The notes under the pieces: model-generated
Told to the model about the DNA's origin: nothing
The model's input: the letters and a program-made list of their open reading frames with translations, nothing else
The model's database searches: none
Shown here: piece after piece, positions 53,444-61,713 of the stretch
Position numbering within the stretch: the first letter of the stretch is position 1
Layout of the letters: each line of letters opens with the position of its first letter
Translations under genes and position numbers: made by a program
From: Zongyangia hominis
Lineage (GTDB): Bacteria; Bacillota; Clostridia; Oscillospirales; Ruminococcaceae
Direction: 5' to 3'
DNA: 64,000 nt
Assembly (NCBI RefSeq): GCF_014385095.1
Contig: NZ_JACRTC010000006.1
Span: forward strand, 145,345 to 209,344

Positions 53444-56014
53444 TTATTTCGATGAGGACGAATGATCTTCCCCGGACAATATGTGCTTTTGCAGCGTCTG
53501 GATGACGATGGCAATGTCAATGGGTTTCGTAATGTGATCATTCATCCCACAAGCCAGACATCGCTGGATGTCTTCGGTAAACGCGTCCGCCGTCATGGCA
53601 ATGATGGGGATATCGGCATCCGGCCTGGATGCCGCCCGGATGGCTTTGGTCGCCTCATATCCATCCATTTCCGGCATCCGGATATCCATCAGGATGCCGT
53701 CATAGCTTCCCGGTTCCGACCGCCTGAATTTTTCCACACAAACCCGTCCGTTCTCCGCCCGCTCGATGACGAGGCCCAGCTGGGTCAACAGCGCGTCTGC
53801 GATTTCCCAGTTGAGGTCGTTGTCTTCGGCCAGTAAAATTCGTTTGCCGGAAAGCATTTGCATTTCCTTCTCAGGCGAACTCATTTCCTCTGGCGCAATC
53901 CCCATGTAGTGATTGAGCGCGTAGAAGAGGGTCGACTTAAACAGCGGTTTGGCCACAAAGCCGCTGACGCCTGCGCGCCGCGCCTCTTGTTCGATATGAT
54001 TCCATTCATAAGCGGATATGAGCAAAATGGGAATTGTGCCCCCGATCTGCTGGCGGAACTGAAGCGCCGTCTCCAATCCGCTGAGGCCCGGCATGTTCCA
54101 GTCGAGCAGTATGATCTCATAATCATCGCCCGCACGGTGGCGCTCCTGCGCCATTGTTAGGGCGCTTTCACCGTCCAAAGTCCATTGCGCATCCGCGCCC
54201 ATCTCCCGCAAGATGGAAGCCGCGTCTTCACAGATCTGCTTGTCGTCATCAACAATGAGAATTTTCCATGGGGGAAGACGCATGTCCTCCACCTGGATGA
54301 GCGCCTTTTCCAGATCCAATGTGACATGAAATTCGCTACCGGCCCCCGGCTCGCTGTGGACCTCGATGCGCCCCTGCATGGCGTCCACAATATATTTGGA
54401 GATCGCCATTCCCAACCCGGTTCCTTCAGTCTTATTGACCCGCTCGCAGTTTTCCCGTTCAAAGGCCTCGAACAGCCGCTCCTGGAACGCTTTGGACATG
54501 CCGATGCCCGTATCCTTCACATAAAAGTGGAGCCGGACAAAAGACTCCCCAGCGGGGGACGGCTCCTGACGCAGGGACAGATAGATGGTGCCGCCGGCCG
54601 GCGTAAACTTGATGGCATTGGACAGGAGATTGATTAGGACCTGGTTGAGCCGCACGCCGTCGCAGTACACATCCTCCACGTCCACATCCTGAATAAAGAC
54701 ATCAAACTGTTGATGCTTTTCTTTGATCTGAGGCTGGACAATATTGACGATGCTGTCCACCACTTCCCGCAGAGAAAGTCTGTCCATGTTAAGGGTCAGC
54801 TTCCCGCTTTCAATTTTGGACATATCGAGGACATCGTTGATCAGCCCCAGCAGATGCTTGCTGGAAAGCTCAATCTTTTGTAGGCAGTTTTGCACCCGCC
54901 CGGCATCGTCCAAGTTGGATTTGGCAATGGACGTCATCCCCACGATGGCGTTCATGGGCGTGCGGATGTCGTGGCTCATATTGGAAAGAAACTCACTTTT
55001 GGACCGGTTGGCGCTGTCGGCTTTTTTCCTCGCCTCGTCAAGGGCCGCCATCTGCTGCTGCGACATGCGAAAATACAGGAAAAAGAGGAACAGCAGCACA
55101 ATTGTAATAACGCCGCACCCGGCAAGCGTCGTCGCGATGCGCTTCCCATTTAAGGCCATAATAGGTTCTTCCAGCGTGCCATAGGGCATCACCGACACCA
55201 GATACCAATCCGAATAGGGCAACGGTGAAAAATAGGTGCTGCGTTTCTCCCCATGGATGGTCAATACGATAGAGTGGTCCGCACCGTTGGCAATCGCGCG
55301 CTCTATGTCCCGCAGCATTTTCTGAGGCGTCTGATTGGGCGACTGGCCGTAGGACAGTACCCTTTCAAAGTAGGAGTCCTCGGTGGCGTCTGCGTTGCGC
55401 AGAATAAAGGTGCCGTCCTTGCGGATAAAATGGGAGTACACCAACGTTTCGCCGATATCCAGGGACAAATTCTTTTCAATATGCTTCATGGGAAGGCCGG
55501 CGACCAACGCCGCGCTTCTCCCCCCATCTTCCATCTGATAGACGGCGGGCACGCCCAAGAGGATCAGCTCTTCCCCGGACTGGGCCTTGGCGGCGGCCAC
55601 CTTTTTTTCATCCCGGCGCAACCCGTCCAAAAACGCGTCTTCATCTATGATCTCAATGTCTTCCCCGAAAAGGGCGGTCCCATTGCCGTCCTCGTCGTAG
55701 AGGCCCAGATAGGTATAGTCATATCCCCTCGCGCTGGCTTTCACTTCGTCGAGGGACTGCCGGCCGGCATCGCCGTCCCCTGCTGCCGTGCGCCCCACAA
55801 GCTCCTCCATCTGGGCCACCCGCGAATCAATGAACAAACTAAATTGAAGTTTGAGCTGCGTGCTCATCTGCGACATGTAAATAGTCCCGACCTCATGGAT
55901 GGTCTCACCACTCTGGCTGACCATGTACGCCGTGATCCAAACGAACACGCCGATGCACAGGATCAGCGCGCAGGCGAGACTCGTCCACAAAATACGCAGC
56001 GCCCTTTTTCCCAT
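53444..56014 (-). CDS. Hybrid sensor histidine kinase with two receiver domains
   Basis: An 856-residue membrane sensor. Helix 1 (about residues 8-30), an extracytoplasmic Cache-type sensing region (about 35-280) and helix 2 (about 290-312) precede the kinase core. SNMSHDIRTPMNAIVGM holds the phospho-His near 349. The ATPase domain shows NLLSNAIKF (N box) and GTGLGMAISKYIVDAM (G2 box near 515). Receiver 1 (about 570-695) has LLDWNMPGLSG with the acceptor Asp and KPLF. Receiver 2 (about 715-845) has ILMDIRMPEMDGYE and KPID. No DNA-binding domain or cognate regulator is adjacent, so the output is unknown. GAGGAAAT precedes the start. Its place between two fructan-locus genes suggests, but does not show, carbohydrate sensing. 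Confidence 0.94.
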   Translation of the reverse strand: MGKRALRILWTSLACALILCIGVFVWITAYMVSQSGETIHEVGTIYMSQMSTQLKLQFSLFIDSRVAQMEELVGRTAAGDGDAGRQSLDEVKASARGYDYTYLGLYDEDGNGTALFGEDIEIIDEDAFLDGLRRDEKKVAAAKAQSGEELILLGVPAVYQMEDGGRSAALVAGLPMKHIEKNLSLDIGETLVYSHFIRKDGTFILRNADATEDSYFERVLSYGQSPNQTPQKMLRDIERAIANGADHSIVLTIHGEKRSTYFSPLPYSDWYLVSVMPYGTLEEPIMALNGKRIATTLAGCGVITIVLLFLFFLYFRMSQQQMAALDEARKKADSANRSKSEFLSNMSHDIRTPMNAIVGMTSIAKSNLDDAGRVQNCLQKIELSSKHLLGLINDVLDMSKIESGKLTLNMDRLSLREVVDSIVNIVQPQIKEKHQQFDVFIQDVDVEDVYCDGVRLNQVLINLLSNAIKFTPAGGTIYLSLRQEPSPAGESFVRLHFYVKDTGIGMSKAFQERLFEAFERENCERVNKTEGTGLGMAISKYIVDAMQGRIEVHSEPGAGSEFHVTLDLEKALIQVEDMRLPPWKILIVDDDKQICEDAASILREMGADAQWTLDGESALTMAQERHRAGDDYEIILLDWNMPGLSGLETALQFRQQIGGTIPILLISAYEWNHIEQEARRAGVSGFVAKPLFKSTLFYALNHYMGIAPEEMSSPEKEMQMLSGKRILLAEDNDLNWEIADALLTQLGLVIERAENGRVCVEKFRRSEPGSYDGILMDIRMPEMDGYEATKAIRAASRPDADIPIIAMTADAFTEDIQRCLACGMNDHITKPIDIAIVIQTLQKHILSGEDHSSSSK

Positions 56015-56122
56015 AAAAATTTCCTCGTACTTTAATATTTTTTGTCATGTAAAATTAATTACCATTGTAGTACTTTCAAAGTTGCTTGTCCATTGTATGT
56101 CCAGAGATGCTTTTTCCTTACC

Positions 56123-56158
56123 AAAAAAGCCGGGGTCCTCGAGGGCCCCGGCTTTCTT
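56123..56158 (-). terminator. Terminator of SGNH hydrolase gene
   Basis: AAAGCCGGGG pairs with CCCCGGCTTT around an inner CCTCGAGG palindrome. The six-A run (56123-56128) gives a U-run on the minus strand. Confidence 0.9.
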
Positions 56159-56179
56159 TCGTTGCGCTTAATTTACTTT

Positions 56180-59116
56180 CTATTTCTTTTTCCTGCTGAT
56201 GATCACTGCCGCCCCCGCACTCAGCGCAAAGGCAGCTACGGCAATGGGGAGGGAGGAAGCATCGCCCGACGGTGGGTTTTTCTTGCCCCCCTTGGGCCCT
56301 TCCCCGTCCTTTTCACCGCTTCCAGCGGGCCACTTCCAATCGGAACCGCTGCCGCCCGAAATGACAGGTTTGCTGGTCATACTCGGTTCCTCCCCGCCGC
56401 CCAGGGCCGGGATGGTAAACGCGATGGGGATGTCCTCCCCTGCGCCGTCCAGGGTTAGGGTGATGGTCCCCGTGACAGAGCCCGGCGTTTTGTTCGTCGC
56501 CTTGGTGATCGCAAAGTCCTTGGTCCAGGCGGCGGTGATCTTTTCGTTGACGATGCCCTTGCTCACAAGAGCCATAACATCCGCCGCCGTGGTATCATTG
56601 GTGGCTTCATACCCGTCCAGTGCCGCCAATGCCGCCTCCTTGGCTTCCGTCAGGGTCTGGGGCGCTTCGCTCAGGGTGAGCGCATATTCCTGATATCCGC
56701 GCCGGTCGCCGGAGGTAACGGAGATGGTCACCGTCGCGGGCAGGTTCTCGGAGGAGGAAACGACGCGCACGGTGGCGTCCTTACTAGCGGCCCCCGCGGT
56801 TATTTCCGGCACACCCGCCCCTCTGGGCAGGGATATATCGTAGGAGAAAGTATCACACGCAAAGCCGGGCAGGGCTTCCCCGTCGATGGAGATCGAGGCG
56901 AGCTTCGCTTCGCTCAGGCCCCGGATATATCCGGCAAACTGTTCCGCAATCAGGGTGTAGGCCCCGTCGTTGGGATGGATGCCGTCGGGGAACCAGTCGG
57001 GGTGTCCCGCGGAAAAGGTGTGCATATCGATGACGTCGAGCCCCAGCTCCCGGCCGATTGTCTCAATGGTGGGGACAATCCGCTCATGGATATAGGTCTT
57101 CTGGGGTTCCGCGCCATAGCTTGTCATCGGCAGCGCCAAGAACACCTTGGGATGGGTGGGCAGTCCCCGATATTCCTCGGCAAGGGCGGTGTAATCGGCC
57201 TTAAAACTGCCGCCCTCCCGCTCCCAGACCCAATCGATACCGTCGTTGGTGCCCAGCATCAGGATGACCACATCGGGCCCAAACGCCTTCCCCAGGCCAT
57301 AGCGGTCGGTGAGGCGGTAGGAGAGCTGTCCGCCCGCGATGGCGTTGGCTCCGCCCACACCGGCGTTATAGACGGTATAGCCGTCGCCCAGAATGCTCTG
57401 GAGCTGGGCGGGATAGGATTTGTTATTAAAGTCGGAGGAGCCGTAGCCCTCGGTAATACTGTCGCCCACACACAGGACCCGGATGGGACCGGCGACGCTC
57501 TGGTCAATCTTTTCTTCCAGCACATCCGCGTTTGTAACGAGCAGCTTTTGCAGGGGAGTGAGCGCCTGATAGGCGGCGCTTGCCTCCTCCACCTGGGCCT
57601 GATTGGCCGGGGTGACCAGCGCGGGAAGGGCCGCAATCGTCTCCTCCACCGCCGACGCGGCCGAGCGGTCTCCGGCGCTTGCCATGGAGGGGGTATAGAC
57701 GGCGATGGTATAGGTCTTTTCATTGCCGCCGGCCGCTTTGACCCGATACTCCACCGGCTGGGAGAAGTCCTGCACCGAACCGGATTCCTTGTCGGAAGAC
57801 GCCCCATCCGAAAGGGCAAAGGTGGGCGCCAGCCGGGTTAAGTCGGTGCCGTCCTCCACCAGGAAATAAAACGCGTCGTCCTCCTGGACGCTGGCGGTAT
57901 GGGGATTCAAAGAGACGCTGGTCATCTGGTTTTCCCAGGCGCCGGTGGTTAGGGTCAAATTCTGAAATTCCACCAAGGCGTTGCACCCCATGACGCCCAC
58001 CCGGCCCGACGTGTAGACCTGGGTGGTGTCAAAGTCCACGATGTCCCGGAAAATCTCGACGCCGCCAAAAGTGTAGCTGATCTTTCCGTCGGCGTATTGG
58101 AGTTTGAAGTGGTAGGTTTCTCCGGTCTTGGGGCTGATGCCCGCCTCGACGAACCTGTTTTTGGCAAGGTCGCTGACGAGACTGCCCTTCCATGGATACT
58201 CGAAGATGCGAAACTGCTGGCCCAGCGCGCCGCCGCCCAGGTCAAAGTTGACGCAATATCCTCCTAAGGACCCCGGGTCGCTGCCCTGCGCCTCGAACAA
58301 AATGCCGATGGCGGTGCCCTCCATGAGGGTCATGTCCCCCTCGAAGGTGAACGGGCCGTTCAGCTCATCTTTCGCCACGGCATAGCCGTCCCCGTTCATG
58401 GACCCCCGCAGGCCGGTGACGGTCTCGCTCCAATAGCCGTTCGTAAAGTCCCAGCCGGTCAGGTTGTGGGTGAAACCGGAAGTGGGCGGCTGATCTTTTA
58501 AAGTGACGCTGTGGTAAGTCACGTCGCTATAAAAGGTGTTGATGCCAAAGCTTCCTGCCGGAAGAGCGACGTCGGACTTAACGGTAACGAGGACGTCGTT
58601 GAGATAGGCCTTCAACGTGCTTGTCCCGTCGTAATCGAGCCGCAGGGTCAGGGTATTCATGCCCTTTTCCACCTCGGTAAGCGGGCGGCCGGCCTCCCAG
58701 AAGCCCTCCCCGCCGCCATTCCAGAAGATACGGGAATCGCCCCGGCCCTTGTCCACATTGAGGCTAAAAAAATACCCCACGGGGTTCCCGGCGTCCCGGA
58801 CGCTGAAGATAATACCCGCCGTGGTACTGCCGTTATTGAGAGTAAAATCGGCTTCATAGGAGAAAGGCTCTCCCGGCGTATAGGCCACGTCGCTCATGGC
58901 GTAGCCGTCCAGGTCCCTGTTGGTGCCCCGGAAGCCCCCTGCTTCGGGGGTCCAACTGCCGGTGACGCCGTGCCAACCGGTCAGGTTGGTAGAAAAGCCT
59001 CCGTTTGCCCCCAGGTCCTCGGGCCCTGCCGCCCAGGCCGCGGCCCCCAACAGCAGTGTTACCGCCAGCAGTAAGGACAGTAGTCTTGTGGAAATGCGAC
59101 GCAACTTTTTTTGCAC
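56180..59116 (-). CDS. Secreted SGNH/GDSL hydrolase with LamG-like modules and anchor
   Basis: A 978-residue extracellular esterase-like protein. The start is GTG at 59116, shortly after AAGGGAAG. The signal peptide runs LLSLLLAVTLLLGAAAWAA. Two LamG-like modules (about residues 35-205 and 212-390) and a cadherin-like module (about 395-475) precede the SGNH domain (about 540-740). The blocks are VGDSITEGYG (Ser), NAGVGG (Gly), LGTNDG (Asn) and FPDGIHPND (Asp/His). A second cadherin-like module (about 745-820), a helical DUF-like segment and NPPSGD with a hydrophobic helix and SRKKK follow. SGNH enzymes of this kind often deacetylate polysaccharides. The shared architecture with the GH32 proteins suggests it acts on the same surface-bound glycan, but the substrate is unproven. 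Confidence 0.9.
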   Translation of the reverse strand: MQKKLRRISTRLLSLLLAVTLLLGAAAWAAGPEDLGANGGFSTNLTGWHGVTGSWTPEAGGFRGTNRDLDGYAMSDVAYTPGEPFSYEADFTLNNGSTTAGIIFSVRDAGNPVGYFFSLNVDKGRGDSRIFWNGGGEGFWEAGRPLTEVEKGMNTLTLRLDYDGTSTLKAYLNDVLVTVKSDVALPAGSFGINTFYSDVTYHSVTLKDQPPTSGFTHNLTGWDFTNGYWSETVTGLRGSMNGDGYAVAKDELNGPFTFEGDMTLMEGTAIGILFEAQGSDPGSLGGYCVNFDLGGGALGQQFRIFEYPWKGSLVSDLAKNRFVEAGISPKTGETYHFKLQYADGKISYTFGGVEIFRDIVDFDTTQVYTSGRVGVMGCNALVEFQNLTLTTGAWENQMTSVSLNPHTASVQEDDAFYFLVEDGTDLTRLAPTFALSDGASSDKESGSVQDFSQPVEYRVKAAGGNEKTYTIAVYTPSMASAGDRSAASAVEETIAALPALVTPANQAQVEEASAAYQALTPLQKLLVTNADVLEEKIDQSVAGPIRVLCVGDSITEGYGSSDFNNKSYPAQLQSILGDGYTVYNAGVGGANAIAGGQLSYRLTDRYGLGKAFGPDVVILMLGTNDGIDWVWEREGGSFKADYTALAEEYRGLPTHPKVFLALPMTSYGAEPQKTYIHERIVPTIETIGRELGLDVIDMHTFSAGHPDWFPDGIHPNDGAYTLIAEQFAGYIRGLSEAKLASISIDGEALPGFACDTFSYDISLPRGAGVPEITAGAASKDATVRVVSSSENLPATVTISVTSGDRRGYQEYALTLSEAPQTLTEAKEAALAALDGYEATNDTTAADVMALVSKGIVNEKITAAWTKDFAITKATNKTPGSVTGTITLTLDGAGEDIPIAFTIPALGGGEEPSMTSKPVISGGSGSDWKWPAGSGEKDGEGPKGGKKNPPSGDASSLPIAVAAFALSAGAAVIISRKKK

Positions 59117-59352
59117 TTCTTCTTCCCTTCTTTCTCTTGATTCCCCTCCGAAGTGGGGATGGAAAAATTCTCCATAGGGTTATTATAGGGTGGAGGAAAT
59201 CTAAATTCAATCTGTGGAAAAGTTGTTTTGTATTTTTGGCTGTTTTACTTTTCTTATCCCCCTCCCCCTCCCTATCTTTCGGTATTACGCCAACCAGCCG
59301 AGCGTAAAAAGCAGGTTGTCTCTACAACTTTTCCCAGGGTCTTTCGGACGGA

Positions 59353-59398
59353 TACAAAGTGAAGGGCAGGCCCCGTGGGGCCTGCCCTTCACTTTGTA
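59353..59398. repeat. 22-bp perfect inverted repeat overlapping the sirtuin stop codon
   Basis: TACAAAGTGAAGGGCAGG with the following CCCC is mirrored exactly at 59377-59398 around a GT loop. The arm covers the stop codon (59389-59391) of the minus-strand sirtuin gene. It is a terminator-like hairpin without a U-run. Confidence 0.85.
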
Positions 59399-60291
59399 CC
59401 GGTTCGTTGTGTCTTTTCCGGATTCTTTAGCTTCTGGAGCACCTTGCCGATGTCCTCCTCGATGCACAGGGAGCGCCCGGCCAGCTCTTCGGGACACTGG
59501 GCTTCCCCATTGTTGACGCAGGCGTAAACTGCCTGCGGGTTGCGATTCGCCATTTCCCAAAACGGGTATTTGATGATGACCGGGGTATTGTAGCCCACCC
59601 CCAGCTCTAAAAAGAGGACGCGGCCATCCTGGTGCCGCCGGAGGAAATCGACATACCGCTCCTTTGCCCGATGCCAGCCCTCGTCCTCCACAAAGCGGTG
59701 GTCGCAGCGCAGGTTCATGGCCATGGGCTTACCGCACACCGGACACCGGGGAAGGAGGTCGGAAGGCGCCCGCATGTTTTCCTGCCGGGCCACCATGGCG
59801 CGGATGGTTTCTTCGTTGTCGTAGGTCTTTTGATGGCAGGGCTCCGAACACTGGAACAGCCCGTAGTCGCCCTGGGTATAAAAAAGCCGCTCCTTTTCGA
59901 TCCCCGCTTTTTGGAAGCAGTGGTCCACGTTGGTGGTCAACACAAAATAGTCTTTGCCCTTTAAAAGGGCCGCCAAGTCCTGATAGACCGGCTTAGGCGG
60001 GTCCAGGTAGCGGTTGATATAGATATAGCGGCTCCAATAGGCCCAGTATTCTTCCCATGTCCCGTAGCGGTAGAACCCGCCGGAGTACATGTCGTGGAAG
60101 CCGTACTTTTCCTCGAAGTCGCCGAAATATTGGTGAAAGCGCTTCCCCGTATAGACAAGGCCCGCCGAAATAGACAGCCCCGCTCCCGCGCCCACGACGA
60201 TGGCGTCGGCCGACCGAAGCTCTTCCCGCAGCCTATCGATTTGGACCGAGAAGGCTGCGGTAGACGGCCTTGTCAGAATCCTTGAAAACAT
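59389..60291 (-). CDS. SirTM-type sirtuin, probable protein ADP-ribosyltransferase
   Basis: A 300-residue Sir2-fold protein of the class M type. The NAD site VVGAGAGLSISAG lies near residue 32, the second NAD motif LTTNVDHCFQKAG near 118, and a zinc knuckle of Cys residues (CSEPC, CPVC, LRC) near 148-195. Where deacetylase sirtuins have the catalytic His (HG), this protein has YTQGDYG near 138. The His-to-Gln change is characteristic of SirTM enzymes, shown in staphylococci and streptococci to ADP-ribosylate a lipoylated carrier protein. The start ATG at 60291 lies inside the macrodomain gene, after GAGGGTG, with a 59-base overlap, so the pair is translationally coupled. The modified target is not in this window: no gcvH-L or lplA was seen. 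Confidence 0.88.
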   Translation of the reverse strand: MFSRILTRPSTAAFSVQIDRLREELRSADAIVVGAGAGLSISAGLVYTGKRFHQYFGDFEEKYGFHDMYSGGFYRYGTWEEYWAYWSRYIYINRYLDPPKPVYQDLAALLKGKDYFVLTTNVDHCFQKAGIEKERLFYTQGDYGLFQCSEPCHQKTYDNEETIRAMVARQENMRAPSDLLPRCPVCGKPMAMNLRCDHRFVEDEGWHRAKERYVDFLRRHQDGRVLFLELGVGYNTPVIIKYPFWEMANRNPQAVYACVNNGEAQCPEELAGRSLCIEEDIGKVLQKLKNPEKTQRTGTK

Positions 60292-61024
60292 TGAAAATCA
60301 CCCTCATCTCTGTTGATTCCGCATCCAAAAACTCCCGCACCGTGCTAACGGCGATCTGGGCCGCCCGGTCGGGTGGGAAGTGAAACTCCCCGGTGGAGAT
60401 GCAGCAAAAGGCGACGCTTCTAAGCCCCTTTTCATCAGCGAGCTCCAGGCAGGAGCGGTAACAGGAGGAAAGCGCCTCGCAGTCGCGCTCCCCCAGCTCC
60501 CCGGTGATGATCGGGCCCACCGTGTGCAGGACATACCGGCAGGGCAGGTTATATCCCAGCGTCATCTTGGCGCCGCCGGTGGGCTCTTCATGGCCCTGAT
60601 TTGCCATGAGTTGGCGGCACTCCTCCCGCAGCTGCAATCCCGCCGCCGAATGGATGGCGTTGTCGATGCAACCGTGGCAGGGGACAAAACAGCCGAGGAG
60701 GGCGCTGTTGGCGGCGTTTACGATGGCGTCCACCTGTAGCCGGGTGATGTCCCCCTGCCACAGCGCGATGCGCGGGTCCCCGGTGGCCGGAAGGGCCGCC
60801 CCATCCACCACGCCCTTTTCTTCCCGCTCCGCACCCAGCAGTTCATCCTGCAGTTTCACAAATGCGGGAGAAAGCGGCAGGGGCGGCCGGACGTTCATCA
60901 GGGACCGCAAAAGCCGCCGCTGGGCGGGGAGGTTCTCTTCCCATTGTGCCGCCTCTTGTCGATACTGGGGCATTTCGTCGAGAAGGAAGGCGTTGAGCTT
61001 TTTGATTAGTTCCAGCCGCTGCAT
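60233..61024 (-). CDS. Zinc-type macrodomain protein-ADP-ribose hydrolase
   Basis: A 263-residue protein. The N-terminal helical extension (residues about 1-80, MQRLELIKKLNAFLLDEM) is followed by a macrodomain: WQGDITRLQVDAIVNAANS near 88-106, GCFVPCHGCIDNAIHSAAG near 110-128 and PTGGAKMTLGYNLPCRYVLH. The Cys/His cluster PCHGCID is the zinc-binding form seen in macrodomains paired with SirTM, which remove mono-ADP-ribose from the SirTM target. The start at 61024 has AAGGGG upstream; 61069 is an alternative ATG. It overlaps the sirtuin gene. The enzyme pair would write and erase ADP-ribose. Confidence 0.9.
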   Translation of the reverse strand: MQRLELIKKLNAFLLDEMPQYRQEAAQWEENLPAQRRLLRSLMNVRPPLPLSPAFVKLQDELLGAEREEKGVVDGAALPATGDPRIALWQGDITRLQVDAIVNAANSALLGCFVPCHGCIDNAIHSAAGLQLREECRQLMANQGHEEPTGGAKMTLGYNLPCRYVLHTVGPIITGELGERDCEALSSCYRSCLELADEKGLRSVAFCCISTGEFHFPPDRAAQIAVSTVREFLDAESTEMRVIFNVFKDSDKAVYRSLLGPNR

Positions 61025-61089
61025 ATCATTTTCCCCTTCGTTTTGGTCGTTTTTGCACCGCTTGCCCATTCCCTATGCCGCGCCTGGCA

Positions 61090-61704
61090 TCAGCCCAAGC
61101 GCCGGACGGCCTTTGCCGGACAACACTCCGCGCAAGCGCCGCAGTGGAGACAGTGCTCCTGGACAATTTTGTAGGGCGCGCCCTCCCGGATACAATTTTG
61201 CGGGCAGACTTTCACACAAGCGCCGCACCCGACGCACTGTTCGGTGATCACAAAGCCCTTGGGCGTAATCTTTCCCTTCCCGAGCGTATAGCACTCCCGG
61301 AAGATGGGATGCGCTCCCAGGTTAAAGTACTCGATCTGGGCGTCGCGGATGCAGAAGATGATGCCGATGTCCCGGGTGTCGCCGGGATAGACGTTGGCGA
61401 GATAGGGCTGCTCGGTAAAAATGGTGTCGATCCATTTTTTCTGCTCCCCCTCCTCCACCAGCACAGCCGTACCGGAAAGGCGGATCATCTCGTTATATTT
61501 CGTGTACCCGAGGACTTGTACCCGGCCGTCGCGGCATAATTCCTGACAGAAATTTTTGCCCCGGGCGGTAAAAAAGTACACCGCCTCCGGCTCATAGTGA
61601 AGGGCGCTGATGTTGCGTATCTGGGGATTGCCCCCGGCATCCACCGTAGCAAAAGCCAATACGCCCACCAGGCGCAGTTTTTCTAAACAAGTCTTTTTAT
61701 CCAT
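61090..61704 (-). CDS. Pyridoxamine-5'-phosphate-oxidase-like flavin domain fused to 2x[4Fe-4S] ferredoxin
   Basis: A 204-residue fusion. Residues about 5-130 look like the PNPOx-like split barrel (GVLAFATVDAGGNPQIRNI, VYFFTARGKNF, LSGTAVLVEE), which normally binds FMN or F420. Residues about 150-204 hold two [4Fe-4S] clusters: CVGCGACVKVCPQNC and CLHCGACAECCP. It would pass electrons between a flavin and iron-sulfur clusters. It lies nine bases downstream of the radical SAM gene and in the same orientation, so it may reduce the radical SAM enzyme or modify its product. Such fusions are widespread in clostridia and also occur alone, so the link is an inference. Confidence 0.87.
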   Translation of the reverse strand: MDKKTCLEKLRLVGVLAFATVDAGGNPQIRNISALHYEPEAVYFFTARGKNFCQELCRDGRVQVLGYTKYNEMIRLSGTAVLVEEGEQKKWIDTIFTEQPYLANVYPGDTRDIGIIFCIRDAQIEYFNLGAHPIFRECYTLGKGKITPKGFVITEQCVGCGACVKVCPQNCIREGAPYKIVQEHCLHCGACAECCPAKAVRRLG

Positions 61705-61713
61705 TGTATCACC

